Of a stretch of DNA of 64,000 bases, positions 60,001-62,912 are shown one piece after another (position 1 is the first letter of the stretch; each line of letters begins with the position of its first letter). Source of the stretch: Hydractinia symbiolongicarpus (lineage: Eukaryota; Cnidaria; Hydrozoa; Anthoathecata; Hydractiniidae); NCBI RefSeq assembly GCF_029227915.1, contig NC_079878.1:8926001-8990000 (forward strand). The letters run 5' to 3'. The notes below the pieces were generated by a model, which was given only the letters and a program-made list of their open reading frames with translations, was not told the origin of the DNA and made no database searches. A program made the position numbers and the translations under genes.

Positions 60001-62253
60001 ACATAAACATGACATCGTCATTCAGTTCAGAAGTGAACAAGCTGACGGTTTACTTTTATACGCTCAAGGTCCGGCTGGTGTACGAGATTATTTTGCTGTG
60101 TCTTTACAAAATAGAAGAGTCGTTTGCAGGTTAGTGGACGATTTGGTTTATATTTATTTTATTCTTTTGCCTCCTGATATCTCTCTGATACAAAAGAAAA
60201 TGAGTGTTGAAAAAATTACAACCGATTTAAGAATGGATTGCGTTTGGTTTCTGCATTAGTTTTGACGTAAATATAAAATGGAATAAATATTCTCAGGAAT
60301 TGTTGTACGTTTTTTGAGAAAATACGTCTCTGCTACTTAATCCTATACCTTACAAAAAAGTAATTCTAACAGCATTATCTTACAGCGGTTCAACAAGTTC
60401 TTACGCCATTAATTCCAGATTCTAACATTTTTCAACTTTTAAAGTGCCGCAATGTGTTTTAAAATATAAATAAACTAAACATATTTTATTAATATTATTA
60501 TTATTACTATTATTAACCCAGGATAGCCTTTTCAGTTTCTATAGGAATTGTTATCAACGAGGGTCCTGCGAGGGGGACCTAGTGCATTTAAAGCTCCCAT
60601 TTGAGCCACGGAAGGGGTTTAAGCACAACAACCGCCCAACTAGACAACCGCCTAAGATATCCATCCTATTCTCATGCTGAACGTTAGGCAGAAGTGATCG
60701 ATTCAAACTTTTATAGTCTCTGGCATGACTCCGCCAGGGTTTGAACCCAAGAGCTTAATATATAATTTCTTTTAGTTTTGACCTGGGAAGTGGAAACACG
60801 ACTCTTACCAGTCAGAAACGATTCAAGTTAGACTCGTGGACGAATTTAAGAATCTCACGTCATGATAAACGCACTGAACTTTTCTTCAATCAAAGACGTG
60901 TTGCGTACGGAATTACCCCCGGTGATAGTCGAATCTCGAACCTTCACACCGTGATGTACATCGGGAAAGCAGATAAACTGATTACTGGAAAAAAGTAAGT
61001 TTTTTATATATTTTGTGTTTTAAAACACGGTGCATTGCAAGGTAGGCGTTAGATGTTTTCGTTCTTCGATATTCCCATATGTTCTACTTAAAATGTCGGG
61101 AAATGTTTACTCAATTTTTTAAAAATATTTTCACATCAAAAAAAGTCGTGCGAGATATAGATTGCACTTAATTTTTTCGTAACGAATAGGTGTTTTCTTT
61201 ACGATGTTAATATGATGGCTTCCACGAGCATTTCTTTGCAATTGTTTTGTGAAAACTTAGAGACGTTGACCAATTATTTCGTACTGGTTTTTAATTCAAT
61301 TTTACATTTCTCTGTGGAAAAGCCCCGTCCTTATTTTTGTTACTTCAAAAATAAAAGTAAAAATATTTTGTCCAACATTGACTGAAATGGCCTAACTATT
61401 GTTGCTTTTTTTTCCTAGACACCATTCCTCTGTCTACAAACCATTCAAAGGATGTATCAGGAAACTACAAGTTGATGATTTAGAGCTGAAATTTAGACAA
61501 CCTGATAAATATCTTCTAAAAAGTGCTGACGTGTCTTCGTGTGCCGGTAAGAAAATTTACGTCATTAATCCGGCGTCATGAGAATTTGTCAAAAAATTGT
61601 CAGACATAAACTTTTTAAAAAACAATTAGTTATCTCAGTCACAAGAAATCCTAAAAGAAAAAATTTTCTTTACAATTTTTTTATGTACCACTTTTTTTTC
61701 AGAGTGCTACCAAGACATTGCTATATCATTTGTGATCGATACATCCTCATTTGTCGGTTCCGATGGTTTTGACAAAACCAAACAATTTGTTGACGCCGTC
61801 ATTCGATATTACGACACAACAAAATTTTCAGTTATCGATTTTGCAAACACAGCAAAACTACAAATTCCTTTTAACCGTGCTGGCAACGTAGAAGAAATGA
61901 GCGCACTTGTGAGCGCTTTGACGTTCCGTAACGAAGTAGGTCATCGAATGTCAGAAGGACTGAAACTAGCGCATGCGCAATTTGGTAATGTTCAAGCAAA
62001 GTCGAAGTATGTTGTGTTAATAACTGCAGCTGACCCGCAAACATTCGCCGAAAGTCAGGAGATCTCTGTCATCAAGAAAAAGTTGGAGGATAGTGGGTCG
62101 AAAGTTTTTGTTGTTGGTGTTGGAAATGACGTCACTCTCGGAAAGATGACCCCCGTATCTAGCGATGGGAACATTTATATTGCAGCAAGCTACGATGATA
62201 TTATAGGATACGTGATTGAACTGCGGAAGAATTTATGCAAATTATCAAGTTGA
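1..62253 (+). CDS. Giant secreted FS/vWA/LamG modular protein, 5'-partial gene (104 exons in window)
   Basis: One multi-exon gene fills almost the whole window. I traced GT-AG splice sites exon by exon from 1-21 to the stop at 62251-62253; the exons join without a frame break to 44,183 nt, about 14,726 residues. Seen: alternating follistatin-type exons (207-219 nt, ten cysteines) and vWA-like exons (525-576 nt), nearly all bounded by phase 1 introns, then LamG-like, FS, LamG, EGF, LamG and vWA. Known of these families: such modules occur in secreted or pericellular matrix proteins and mediate protein and glycan binding. Inferred: a matrix scaffold or adhesive fibre. The signal peptide and promoter lie upstream of the window. 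No transmembrane segment or GPI signal is visible at the C-terminus. Collagen VI and matrilins share vWA, and agrin shares the FS/LamG/EGF end, but I do not recognise a specific orthologue. Confidence 0.9.
220..1916 (+). CDS. Unit 1: FS - vWA - vWA (diverged)
   Basis: Exons 220-426 (FS), 697-1254 (vWA) and 1341-1916 (vWA). The FS module has all ten cysteines, with the CVCPVC core and a Kazal half ending EACG. The first vWA has a beta-1 strand IVFVVDSS, but the fifth position of DxSxS is Asp (DSSQD). The second vWA has LAFLSSDQS, with no MIDAS aspartate, and a longer than usual exon (576 nt). It belongs to the diverged N-terminal group and cannot be assigned to the alpha/beta/gamma register used further down. 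Confidence 0.87.
2091..3779 (+). CDS. Unit 2: FS - vWA - vWA (diverged)
   Basis: Exons 2091-2297 (FS), 2413-2973 (vWA) and 3237-3779 (vWA). The FS Kazal half reads YAPVCGDNGKTYASQC. The first vWA begins GVSQLSTPLDIVIAIDAS; its DASDR breaks the DxSxS motif. The second has LAFLFGPYA in place of the Asp-containing strand end. The junction between the two vWA exons is an A-initiated split codon (A|CA, Thr) rather than the usual Gly, still phase 1. Confidence 0.87.
3982..5507 (+). CDS. Unit 3: FS - vWA - vWA (diverged)
   Basis: Exons 3982-4188 (FS), 4300-4860 (vWA) and 4983-5507 (vWA, 525 nt, the shortest vWA exon here). The FS module starts ATCSTKKC; its Kazal half has CSTSG where most copies have CGSDG or CGDNG. 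The first vWA has ALDTSGD and the segment GGMRNLTNML at the place where a canonical MIDAS threonine would sit. The second has IVFGPSNS and lacks the Asp. The second vWA shares the LPAIVTYGNEV strand with the type 6 modules of the later repeats. Confidence 0.86.
5508..5887 (+). other. Intron of 380 bp with hairpin sequences
   Basis: No gene seen. It contains a perfect 11 bp inverted repeat with a 2-base loop (5750-5760 and 5763-5773) and a second perfect 12 bp inverted pair (5631-5642 and 5700-5711). This may be the remnant of a small mobile element; the class is unknown. Confidence 0.6.
5888..7417 (+). CDS. Unit 4: FS - vWA - vWA (diverged)
   Basis: Exons 5888-6097 (FS), 6223-6783 (vWA) and 6872-7417 (vWA). 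The FS module has CVCISC instead of CVCPVC, followed by YKPVCGSDGHTYASEC. The first vWA has VFLFDNSNE; the second starts GEKNTLDVGFILGSKTK and lacks the Asp. The intron before this unit (5508-5887) is long and rich in hairpins. The open frame continues past the FS donor, but length and phase of the neighbouring exons favour splicing at 6097/6098. Confidence 0.86.
7639..9322 (+). CDS. Unit 5: FS - vWA5-type - vWA6-type (incomplete repeat copy 0)
   Basis: Exons 7639-7845 (FS), 7932-8459 (vWA) and 8756-9322 (vWA). The first vWA (GIKENLNLIYVVDNSDGLT) and the second (LPGVVTYRAESVINIGD) belong to the same classes as the fifth and sixth vWA of the nine-exon repeat that begins at 9459. This unit is therefore the last third of a partial copy preceding the array. 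The FS module is diverged, with a PLCTSKEVKPVCGSNG core. The entering split codon is A|AT (Asn) because the previous exon ends in A. Confidence 0.87.
9459..11004 (+). CDS. Unit 6: FS-alpha - vWA1 - vWA2 (copy 1)
   Basis: Exons 9459-9668, 9782-10342 and 10462-11004. FS-alpha is marked by CTSTEYSPACGDNGHTYANE in its Kazal half. vWA1 has an intact DxSxS (DSSNS) in AFLLDSSNSITG, but the threonine position is Arg (NGQRDLKNAL) and the distal Asp is Gly (VTGNEIN). vWA2 has VAISGTDDS with no Asp and the loop AIDGDGKSLKPL. The final donor follows ACGCCAG. Confidence 0.9.
11153..12691 (+). CDS. Unit 7: FS-beta - vWA3 - vWA4 (copy 1)
   Basis: Exons 11153-11362, 11458-12015, and 12134-12691 as the first part of a longer exon that runs on to 12904. 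FS-beta is marked by SLSDQSTECVCPVCKDDEFE. vWA3 has AVDTSRE, so the last Ser of DxSxS is lost. vWA4 starts SEKKKVDLGIVLGSSSPN and lacks the Asp; its split entry codon is A|GT (Ser). vWA4 is joined directly to the following FS-gamma with no intron, unlike the seven other copies. Confidence 0.9.
12692..14266 (+). CDS. Unit 8: FS-gamma - vWA5 - vWA2-like (copy 1)
   Basis: FS-gamma occupies 12692-12904, the second part of exon 12134-12904; further exons are 12979-13506 and 13724-14266. FS-gamma is marked by TMSDRTTTCMCSVC and YAPVCGDDGRTYATKC. vWA5 has YVFDTSDKLTTKQLD. The last module should be type 6 (LPGVVTYGAK class) but is type 2: it has IAIAVSGTDP, the strand TLFSGIGYG and IIDVDGDGKSFKPF, and closely resembles the exon at 15562-16104. 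It exits through an A-ending split codon. Confidence 0.9.
14369..16104 (+). CDS. Unit 9: FS-alpha - vWA1 - vWA2 (copy 2)
   Basis: Exons 14369-14578, 14678-15238 and 15562-16104. FS-alpha reads YSPVCGDNGHTYANECYMKK. vWA1 has FLVDSSNSIS (DxSxS intact) and NGRRDLKKAL. vWA2 has VIAISGTKP and IIDVDGDGKSFRPF. I chose the acceptor at 15561 because it gives the same 543 nt length as the paralogous exon at 13724. A second in-frame acceptor at 15516 would add 15 residues at the module's N-terminal edge. Confidence 0.88.
15239..15561 (+). other. Intron of 323 bp with an alternative in-frame acceptor
   Basis: No gene or clear repeat seen. A pyrimidine-rich AG at 15515-15516 could act as an alternative acceptor, adding 15 in-frame residues before the vWA2 exon. 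The AG at 15560-15561 is preferred from exon length. Confidence 0.5.
16241..17883 (+). CDS. Unit 10: FS-beta - vWA3 - vWA4 (copy 2)
   Basis: Exons 16241-16450, 16636-17199 and 17326-17883. FS-beta reads STECVCPICTVDELKPVCGS; the usual KDDEF is replaced by TVDEL. vWA3 has GIDTSRDIT and GGPRDMESAV, again Arg where a MIDAS Thr is expected. vWA4 starts GKEEKLDLAIILGASG and has the LPGVVTKKNNPG strand typical of type 4. Confidence 0.9.
17962..20191 (+). CDS. Unit 11: FS-gamma - vWA5 - vWA6 (copy 2)
   Basis: Exons 17962-18174, 18266-18796 and 19640-20191. FS-gamma reads AQCMCSVCSEDDKYKPVCGS. vWA5 has FAFDTSDGIT and LFTKGTSINGKQL. vWA6 begins GVPAKLDLVFALGATGLNKN, lacks the Asp and has LPGVVTYGAKTVIRIGE. 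The two vWA exons are separated by the longest intron in the window (843 bp). The open frame running past 18796 is intronic: GTATTT is the donor and the length matches the 531 nt paralogues. Confidence 0.89.
18797..19639 (+). other. Longest intron (843 bp), AT-rich
   Basis: No coding region is supported; the frame at 19246-19446 lacks any domain and splice context. The stretch 19370-19440 has TTTTCGCGAATATTAATTTC, resembling the TTCGCGAA-rich repeats near 62671 and 63549. It may be an old element insertion. Confidence 0.55.
20281..21861 (+). CDS. Unit 12: FS-alpha - vWA1 - vWA2 (copy 3)
   Basis: Exons 20281-20490, 20653-21216 and 21331-21861. FS-alpha has CLCPVC and YSPVCGDNGRTYANKC. vWA1 has FLIDGSNSIS (DxSxS intact) in an exon of 564 nt, 3 nt longer than its sister copies. 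vWA2 is shortened (531 nt): the beta-1 end VVAGATED lacks the usual SGTD plus several residues before the first helix. It keeps AIDGDGKPFRTFVDDP. Confidence 0.9.
21987..23562 (+). CDS. Unit 13: FS-beta - vWA3 - vWA4 (copy 3)
   Basis: Exons 21987-22196, 22314-22874 and 23005-23562. FS-beta reads CNDDEFKPVCASDGATYSST, with Ala where Gly usually follows the cysteine. Its donor is GTGTGT, weaker than the usual GTAAGT. vWA3 has ALDTSDEVT. vWA4 starts GKPDKLDLGIVLGASGPN, has LPGIVLNGKVPAVAVS and ends just before a Gly split codon. Confidence 0.9.
23716..25248 (+). CDS. Unit 14: FS-gamma - vWA5 - vWA6 (copy 3)
   Basis: Exons 23716-23928, 24035-24565 and 24697-25248. FS-gamma begins DLCDGTACGFSATC and has CVCAICNNEKQYAPVCGSNG. 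vWA5 has YAFDTSDRVTSKQLRQL and LLTQGESIDSSQL. vWA6 begins AKASKLDLVFVVGANGQN, lacks the Asp and carries LPGVVTYGAKTIIKLGE. Confidence 0.9.
25355..27047 (+). CDS. Unit 15: FS-alpha - vWA1 - vWA2 (copy 4)
   Basis: Exons 25355-25564, 25855-26415 and 26511-27047. FS-alpha begins DKCRQISCPTYANC and has the standard TSTEYSPVCGDNGHTY core. Several AG dinucleotides precede its acceptor (at 25324, 25332, 25340); 25354 gives the conserved Asp-Lys-Cys start. vWA1 has FLIDSSKSIT (DxSxS intact). vWA2 has FIVSGTDDDK and AINGDGKPFTTFVDDP, with Asn instead of Asp in the acidic loop. Confidence 0.9.
27141..28804 (+). CDS. Unit 16: FS-beta - vWA3 - vWA4 (copy 4)
   Basis: Exons 27141-27350, 27488-28051 and 28247-28804. 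FS-beta has CPVCGGDKFKPVCGSDGVTY. vWA3 has AVDSSRDVN and the block TVDSQMFVPSGGARQDASQV, shared almost base for base with copies 5-8. vWA4 starts GKKEKLDLGIILGSSGAD and has LPGVIVNGENPRISIS. Confidence 0.9.
29045..30513 (+). CDS. Unit 17: FS-gamma - vWA5 - vWA6 (copy 4)
   Basis: Exons 29045-29257, 29346-29876 and 29962-30513. FS-gamma begins DQCEGKTCEKGGKC with CLCSECSPEEEYSPVCGDDG. vWA5 has YAFDNSDKMT and ends IKLLG. vWA6 starts GKKAKLDVVFILGATGQN. Its donor is GTTGGT, a weak site; I kept it because the resulting 552 nt equals the type 6 exons at 19640 and 24697 and preserves phase 1. Confidence 0.89.
30674..32239 (+). CDS. Unit 18: FS-alpha - vWA1 - vWA2 (copy 5)
   Basis: Exons 30674-30883, 31052-31612 and 31697-32239. 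FS-alpha has CACPVCASTNYSPVCGDNGH. vWA1 has FLMDSSNSVSVHG (DxSxS intact) and GGQRHLGEAL. vWA2 has FVISGTGLPNS and AIDGDGKPFRRFVDDP. The open frame after 32239 runs on for 185 bases but lies in the intron before the next FS exon. Confidence 0.9.
32240..32581 (+). other. Intron of 342 bp, nothing further identified
   Basis: AT-rich sequence between vWA2 of copy 5 and its FS-beta exon. An open frame continues from the exon to 32424 but encodes no recognisable domain. Several AG sites occur before the chosen acceptor at 32581. Confidence 0.6.
32582..34105 (+). CDS. Unit 19: FS-beta - vWA3 - vWA4 (copy 5)
   Basis: Exons 32582-32791, 32904-33467 and 33548-34105. FS-beta has SLQSSDCTCPICKDDAFNPV, more diverged than its neighbours. 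vWA3 starts GLPGPLDVIYAIDTSRE and shares the homogenised block with copies 4 and 6-8. vWA4 starts GMSDKLDLGIILGAAGAD. The 80 bp intron between the two vWA exons (33468-33547) is among the shortest in the gene. Confidence 0.9.
34208..35779 (+). CDS. Unit 20: FS-gamma - vWA5 - vWA6 (copy 5)
   Basis: Exons 34208-34420, 34592-35122 and 35246-35779. FS-gamma begins DHCSSKKCKNYGKC and has CMCPVCPYTEIYKPVCGSNG. vWA5 has IAIDSSSGVT, the only type 5 copy with a Ser-rich DSSSG. vWA6 (KSPKLDLIFVVGANDK) is missing about six residues around the position where its sisters have LTTxxGARK, leaving MIIYARENVQKSV. Confidence 0.89.
35959..37546 (+). CDS. Unit 21: FS-alpha - vWA1 - vWA2 (copy 6)
   Basis: Exons 35959-36168, 36264-36824 and 37007-37546. 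FS-alpha has CVCPVCTSTQYSPVCGDDGH and leaves through a GTTCGT donor. vWA1 has FMLDASNSIT (DxSxS intact) and NGQRNLGKAL. vWA2 has FVVSGTDKSN; its exon is 540 nt because FVDP replaces the usual FVDDP. Confidence 0.9.
37647..39427 (+). CDS. Unit 22: FS-beta - vWA3 - vWA4 (copy 6)
   Basis: Exons 37647-37856, 38064-38627 and 38870-39427. FS-beta has VDCVCPTCKDDEFKPVCGTD. vWA3 has VYAVDTSASVT, the only type 3 copy with an intact DxSxS. It carries the homogenised block with two changes (FALSGG for FVPSGG). vWA4 starts GRARKLDLGIILGASSSN and ends at a weak GTTGGT donor; length (558 nt) and phase agree with its sisters. Confidence 0.89.
39511..41140 (+). CDS. Unit 23: FS-gamma - vWA5 - vWA6 (copy 6)
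   Basis: Exons 39511-39723, 39833-40363 and 40595-41140. FS-gamma begins DACEKRKCDYGSKC with YSPVCASNGKTYSSKC. vWA5 has YAFDISDGVT. It exits through a T-ending split codon (T|CC, Ser), unlike the Gly used elsewhere. vWA6 continues SKPKLDMVFVVGATGPD and has LPGLVTYGANTKLYINE. Confidence 0.89.
41439..42951 (+). CDS. Unit 24: FS-alpha - vWA1 - vWA2 (copy 7)
   Basis: Exons 41439-41648, 41763-42323 and 42409-42951. FS-alpha begins DPCKERSCTYHATC with CICSVCTSTAYSPVCGDNGH. vWA1 has FLLDSSKSIT (DxSxS intact), GGERDLRKAL and VITGNEIN; its donor is GTTAGG. vWA2 has FAVSGTDRSN and AIDGDGKSFRAFVDDP. Confidence 0.9.
43048..44576 (+). CDS. Unit 25: FS-beta - vWA3 - vWA4 (copy 7)
   Basis: Exons 43048-43257, 43367-43930 and 44019-44576. 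FS-beta has CVCPVCNDGDFKPVCGSDGS. vWA3 has YAVDTSSGVS and the homogenised block (FVQSGGARQDASQV). vWA4 begins DGKDKLDLGIIFGSSGPN; its entry codon is Asp rather than Gly. Confidence 0.9.
44577..44921 (+). other. Intron of 345 bp, nothing further identified
   Basis: The frame of the preceding vWA4 exon stays open to 44839 but the added residues match none of the sister copies. GTATAG at 44577 is taken as the donor. No repeat or RNA gene recognised. Confidence 0.6.
44922..46535 (+). CDS. Unit 26: FS-gamma - vWA5 - vWA6 (copy 7)
   Basis: Exons 44922-45134, 45323-45853 and 45990-46535. FS-gamma begins GPCEKKKCSNNARC (Gly in place of the usual Asp) with YAPVCGSNGRTYATKC. vWA5 has YVFDASNKVSSKQL. 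vWA6 starts GKRKLDLVFVLGAIGKT and has LPALVTYDAKTVTYIGN. Confidence 0.9.
46668..48169 (+). CDS. Unit 27: FS-alpha - vWA1 - vWA2 (copy 8)
   Basis: Exons 46668-46877, 46955-47515 and 47633-48169. FS-alpha begins DKCKTTACDYYSTC with the standard TSTEYSPVCGDNGHTY core. vWA1 has FIVDSSKSIT (DxSxS intact) and GGQRDLKKAL. vWA2 has VAVSGTANVE, two residues shorter than average there, and AIDGDGKPFRTFVDDP. Confidence 0.9.
48263..50013 (+). CDS. Unit 28: FS-beta - vWA3 - vWA4 (copy 8)
   Basis: Exons 48263-48472, 48618-49181 and 49462-50013. FS-beta has CVCPVCNDDEFKPVCGSDGQ. vWA3 has YAVDTSSEVS and the homogenised block, but EEDTSG is replaced by QNYPAG. vWA4 starts GEKEELDLGIIFGASGPN and is two codons shorter (552 nt) than its sisters. 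Confidence 0.9.
50147..51945 (+). CDS. Unit 29: FS-gamma - vWA - vWA (copy 8, diverged vWA pair)
   Basis: Exons 50147-50359, 50583-51131 and 51391-51945. FS-gamma has CTCPVCPLDETYKPVCGNDG. The first vWA (GTIDKLDIVFAFDTSDNVS) sits in the type 5 position but is unlike the other type 5 copies. It contains an RGD tripeptide at 50930-50938, where sisters have SSIDGxQL. The second (ADSEPLDLVFLLGSNGND) sits in the type 6 position and has RVGIVTYGQDP. Confidence 0.87.
52059..53805 (+). CDS. Unit 30: FS - vWA - vWA (diverged, after the array)
   Basis: Exons 52059-52271, 52541-53110 and 53242-53805. The FS module begins DSCEDVKCNYYSSC with CTCPICDDKKQYKPVCADNG. The first vWA has FAFDTSNDITG and NGNRKLDTFL, the second FSMTGSNPAE with no Asp. 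Both vWA exons use GTTAG donors (53111 and 53806), a feature shared by the downstream exons 54959 and 59922. Confidence 0.87.
54035..55510 (+). CDS. Unit 31: FS+vWA in one exon, then vWA
   Basis: Exon 54035-54817 holds an FS module (54035-54247, DACVKTNCLFHSKC) running straight into a vWA (54248-54817, VDILFAIDGSTGVS) with no intron. It is the only FS-vWA boundary in the gene without one. Exon 54959-55510 is a vWA (TPEKLDLGFIIGASGRK) lacking the Asp. GGPRNINAVL again shows Arg at the expected MIDAS Thr position. Confidence 0.88.
55511..55892 (+). other. Intron of 382 bp with a degenerate GTCAGGAA-type repeat
   Basis: No gene. The stretch from about 55605 to 55670 contains several short copies of GTCAAG or GTCAGGAA, resembling degenerate dispersed repeats seen in animal genomes. 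The assignment is tentative. Confidence 0.4.
55893..56794 (+). CDS. Unit 32: FS - single vWA before the LamG region
   Basis: Exons 55893-56099 and 56231-56794. The FS module (DLCLTTQCKPYSIC) keeps ten cysteines, but its core is ICKTCDNNYDLLCADDLKTY, lacking the CG of the Kazal half. The vWA has VFLFDGSRSVT, one of ten modules with an intact DxSxS, and GGIRRMGMAL. Only one vWA follows this FS, ending the triplet pattern. Confidence 0.87.
56884..57988 (+). CDS. LamG-like jellyroll domain (Laminin_G_3/LamGL type)
   Basis: Exons 56884-57078 and 57503-57988. The fold signature is seen in YYNFANASNG near the start, DESGSENHGSL, the strand GLTIATWVWLED, WTHIAATYD, VHLYTNGKEV and the closing LRGRLDEYYLYPCALAPQQV. 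These are typical of concanavalin A-like LamG domains in which a cysteine pair (LC near the start, PC near the end) closes the jellyroll. It exits through an A-ending split codon into the next FS exon. The intron between its two exons holds a dispersed repeat. Confidence 0.85.
57151..57327. repeat. Unclassified dispersed repeat inside the LamG-like intron
   Basis: Within intron 57079-57502. The stretch begins TATACTAGTCGTTGCCCGTG and ends with CAGACGACGGCTATTATTAT followed by AGAGAT. It is more GC-rich than the surrounding intron. The wording at both ends looks like a widespread animal repeat type, but I cannot name its class. Confidence 0.5.
58188..58406 (+). CDS. Follistatin-type module, agrin-like
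   Basis: A single 219 nt exon, the longest FS exon, encodes ten cysteines: PTACASVKCEFYADC, then CVCPSAC and ICGNDGQTYRNEC. It lies between two LamG-type domains and differs from the array FS modules in the CPSAC core and the ISCENKRLI helix. Together with the following LamG-EGF-LamG it recalls the C-terminal half of agrin; orthology is not shown. Confidence 0.87.
58435..58504. repeat. TTTG tetranucleotide microsatellite
   Basis: About 70 bp of near-perfect GTTT/TTTG repeats with one interruption (TTTTTTG) in the intron after the agrin-like FS exon. It is likely to vary in length between individuals. Confidence 0.95.
58559..59497 (+). CDS. LamG domain followed by EGF-like module
   Basis: Exons 58559-58751, 58915-59130 and 59244-59497, with phase 2 introns inside the LamG. 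LamG signatures: FFGGKSYQAI, LEFTIRPENDNGILFYSAD, NQWNTVIASRTGQNGML, IGYLGGLG and YQGCIKKLSVNN. The last exon continues into an EGF-like module (about 59383-59491) with six cysteines: SPCVKKPCFNGASC, then QCRCPVGFRGTHC. Known from agrin, perlecan and neurexins, LamG-EGF arrays bind glycans or receptors; this role is inferred here. Confidence 0.87.
59498..59921 (+). other. Intron of 424 bp, nothing identified
   Basis: Separates the EGF module exon from the second LamG. The reading frame stays open to 59577 only by chance. No repeat ends, tRNA-like boxes or domains were recognised. Confidence 0.55.
59922..61546 (+). CDS. Second LamG domain
   Basis: Exons 59922-60129, 60776-60994 and 61419-61546, with phase 2 internal introns as in the first LamG. 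Signatures: AYFNGQSSFIGYRQL, DIVIQFRSEQADGLLLYAQG, DYFAVSLQNRRVVC, KLDSWTNLRISRHDKRTELF, MYIGKAD and FKGCIRKLQVDD, ending in DVSSCA. The 646 bp intron 60130-60775 carries a SINE. The small 128 nt last exon completes the fold and returns to phase 1. Confidence 0.86.
60483..60765 (-). mobile_element. tRNA-type SINE, reverse orientation, 5'-truncated
   Basis: Lies in intron 60130-60775. Read on the minus strand it has a perfect RNA polymerase III B box (GGTTCAAACCC, 60737-60747), a body with GTCATGCCAGAGACTATAAA, and an AT-rich trinucleotide tail (AATAATAGTAATAATAATA, about 60490-60514 on the + strand). A clear A box is not seen, suggesting loss of the 5' end. The boundaries are approximate. Confidence 0.6.
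60995..61418 (+). other. Intron of 424 bp, nothing identified
   Basis: AT-rich intron inside the second LamG domain, ending in a strong polypyrimidine tract before the acceptor at 61418. No gene or repeat recognised. Confidence 0.6.
61703..62253 (+). CDS. C-terminal vWA domain and stop codon
   Basis: The final exon begins ECYQDIAISFVIDTSSFVG and ends with a TGA stop at 62251-62253 after NLCKLSS. DTSSF lacks the last Ser of DxSxS, and VLITAADPQ replaces the canonical distal Asp-Gly, so metal binding is doubtful. Cysteines near both ends (ECY and NLC) could close the domain with a disulphide, as in matrilin-type vWA domains (inference). No hydrophobic tail follows, so the protein is presumably secreted. 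Confidence 0.88.
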
Positions 62254-62802
62254 AATTCGACTTATTTTACTTTAGAAAATATGACCAGTAGAAAAACATT
62301 TTTTTAACAAATATTTTATATTAATTTTTGATAGACTATTTTATATCTTTTGTATTTGTAAATTGATTTAATACATGTTTTTATTAAGAAAGCTCTTTGT
62401 AATTTTAGTCTCAAATATCCTATAAACTATTTTGCCGTCTTTTGGGGGAGATGCCTTCATAACTTTAATTCTGCTTACAATCTAAAATTTCAGTTCTGAA
62501 ACGAATTTAGATCTGGTTGAACTTTCTGAAAGAAAAACAGGAGTTATTTAGTATACACGTTTCTCATAATCAACCACGTTGGTGAGGAAGGGAAGCTAAT
62601 ATTTGGCTAAAAAACTAAGAAACCGCTAAGCAACTTACCAGATTGAAATTTGGAGAATTACCTTAAGGAAATTTTCCTTCGCAGGAACTAATTTTCGTGA
62701 AGCTGGGTTGTCTAATATTTCGCGAAAATTAACACAAAAATTTGTTTCTCAATTTATATTGTTTTTCAAGGGCGTAGGAGACATTAAATAAAGACAGTCT
62801 AA
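62254..62802 (+). other. Presumed 3' UTR and downstream flank
   Basis: Non-coding, AT-rich sequence after the stop. The first canonical polyadenylation hexamer is AATAAA at 62787-62792, overlapped by ATTAAA at 62784-62789. Weaker variants occur earlier (AATACA near 62370). The part 62671-62740 contains TTTCGCGAAAATTAAC-like motifs of a dispersed repeat also seen at 63549-63645. Confidence 0.6.
62787..62792 (+). terminator. Candidate polyadenylation signal AATAAA
   Basis: First canonical hexamer after the stop codon, 534 bases downstream. It ends 10 bases before the Harbinger-like element, so cleavage would be expected inside the element's left terminal repeat if this signal is used. Confidence 0.5.
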
Positions 62803-62860
62803 AGGCCGGTTTCCATACAGCTACATTTTGCGCCCAGTCGTAAAATGCGCCGCGACTTTT
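62803..62860 (+). repeat. Left terminal inverted repeat of the Harbinger-like element
   Basis: 58 bp, matching the reverse complement of 63470-63527 at 54 positions. It contains GCGCCCAGTCGTAAAATGCG. Confidence 0.88.
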
Positions 62861-62912
62861 ATCACATCACACCGAACCATTTCCATTTGGCGATTTTTGC
62901 TCACGTGTTTTT

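Noticed and set aside
60735-60750. A tRNA gene, from the B-box-like GGTTCAAACCC on the minus strand
   Set aside because: No A box, acceptor stem or anticodon arm could be built around it; the AT-rich tail fits a SINE.
1-62253. Several separate genes, each with one FS-vWA-vWA unit
   Set aside because: No stop codons, poly(A) signals or start codons with signal peptides separate the units. All exons join in phase 1 from one unit to the next.
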